Shown one piece after another: positions 6,220 to 6,298 of a stretch of DNA of 6,298 nt. Below the pieces are notes generated by a model that was not told where the DNA came from, searched no databases, and saw nothing but the letters and a program-made list of their open reading frames with translations. The translations under genes were made by a program, and so were the position numbers. This DNA comes from an uncultured Akkermansia sp. Lineage in GTDB: Bacteria; Verrucomicrobiota; Verrucomicrobiia; Verrucomicrobiales; Akkermansiaceae. Every line of letters begins with the position of its first letter. The stretch's first letter is position 1. The stretch lies in the NCBI GenBank assembly GCA_904501955.1, contig CAJGCY010000147.1, forward strand, positions 1 through 6,298, given 5' to 3'.

Positions 6220-6240
6220 CGGCATTGTTTCAAAATGCCG
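6220..6240. other. Small perfect hairpin near right edge
   Basis: CGGCATT (6220-6226) pairs with AATGCCG (6234-6240) around a 7-nt loop. No T-run follows on either strand, so a terminator role is weakly supported; it may be another part of the repeat cluster. Downstream, CGGAGCTCCG (6273-6282) is a perfect palindrome, and CTCCCGTCTTC (6288-6298) repeats 6076-6086 in inverted orientation. I see no gene between 6012 and the window end. Confidence 0.4.
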
Positions 6241-6298
6241 TTAACATTATAAAACACGCGCCCACAACGGCTCGGAGCTCCGCTTCGCTCCCGTCTTC

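Noticed and set aside
5898..6257. Minus-strand open frame of 119 codons across the right edge
   Set aside because: Its middle is a translation of the GC-rich repeat module, and it overlaps the promoter and start of the secreted two-domain protein.

Overview
The window looks like chromosomal DNA of a Gram-negative bacterium. It encodes an outer-membrane porin with a terminal Phe, a periplasmic phosphate-binding protein and three further proteins with cleavable signal peptides. My best guess at lineage is Verrucomicrobiota or a related PVC group. This rests on the style of the dispersed GC-rich hairpin repeats and the near absence of Shine-Dalgarno motifs, so treat it as tentative.

Layout. All five genes lie on the minus strand and read right to left. 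A promoter at about 5911-5939 starts a run of three secreted proteins of unknown function: 5904-4339, then 4327-3563, then 3566-2826. They are separated by 11 bp and then by a 4-nt ATGA overlap, so they form one operon. My manual alignment indicates that the three proteins contain four copies of one domain of about 220-240 residues, two in the first protein and one in each of the others. A gap of 259 bp follows, from the end of this operon to the porin start codon. It holds a 58-nt imperfect hairpin that ends 3 nt before the porin start. The second unit is an OprP/OprO-type porin (2620-1379) and a PstS-like phosphate-binding protein (1336-347), 42 bp apart, closed by a strong intrinsic terminator (284-322). 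Porin plus PstS suggests phosphate capture across the outer membrane into the periplasm, but no pstC, pstA, pstB or phoU is present here.

Both edges (about 1-182 and 5992-6298) are non-coding and carry the same composite repeat in opposite orientation. It comprises a 20-bp perfect inverted repeat plus a module of small GC-rich hairpins whose stems differ by compensatory changes between copies. No transposase is visible, so these look like REP-like dispersed elements that happen to bracket, or perhaps mark the limits of, the five-gene block.

The strongest candidates for something undescribed are the secreted paralogous domain family, the hairpin over the porin translation start, and the covarying repeat at the two flanks.
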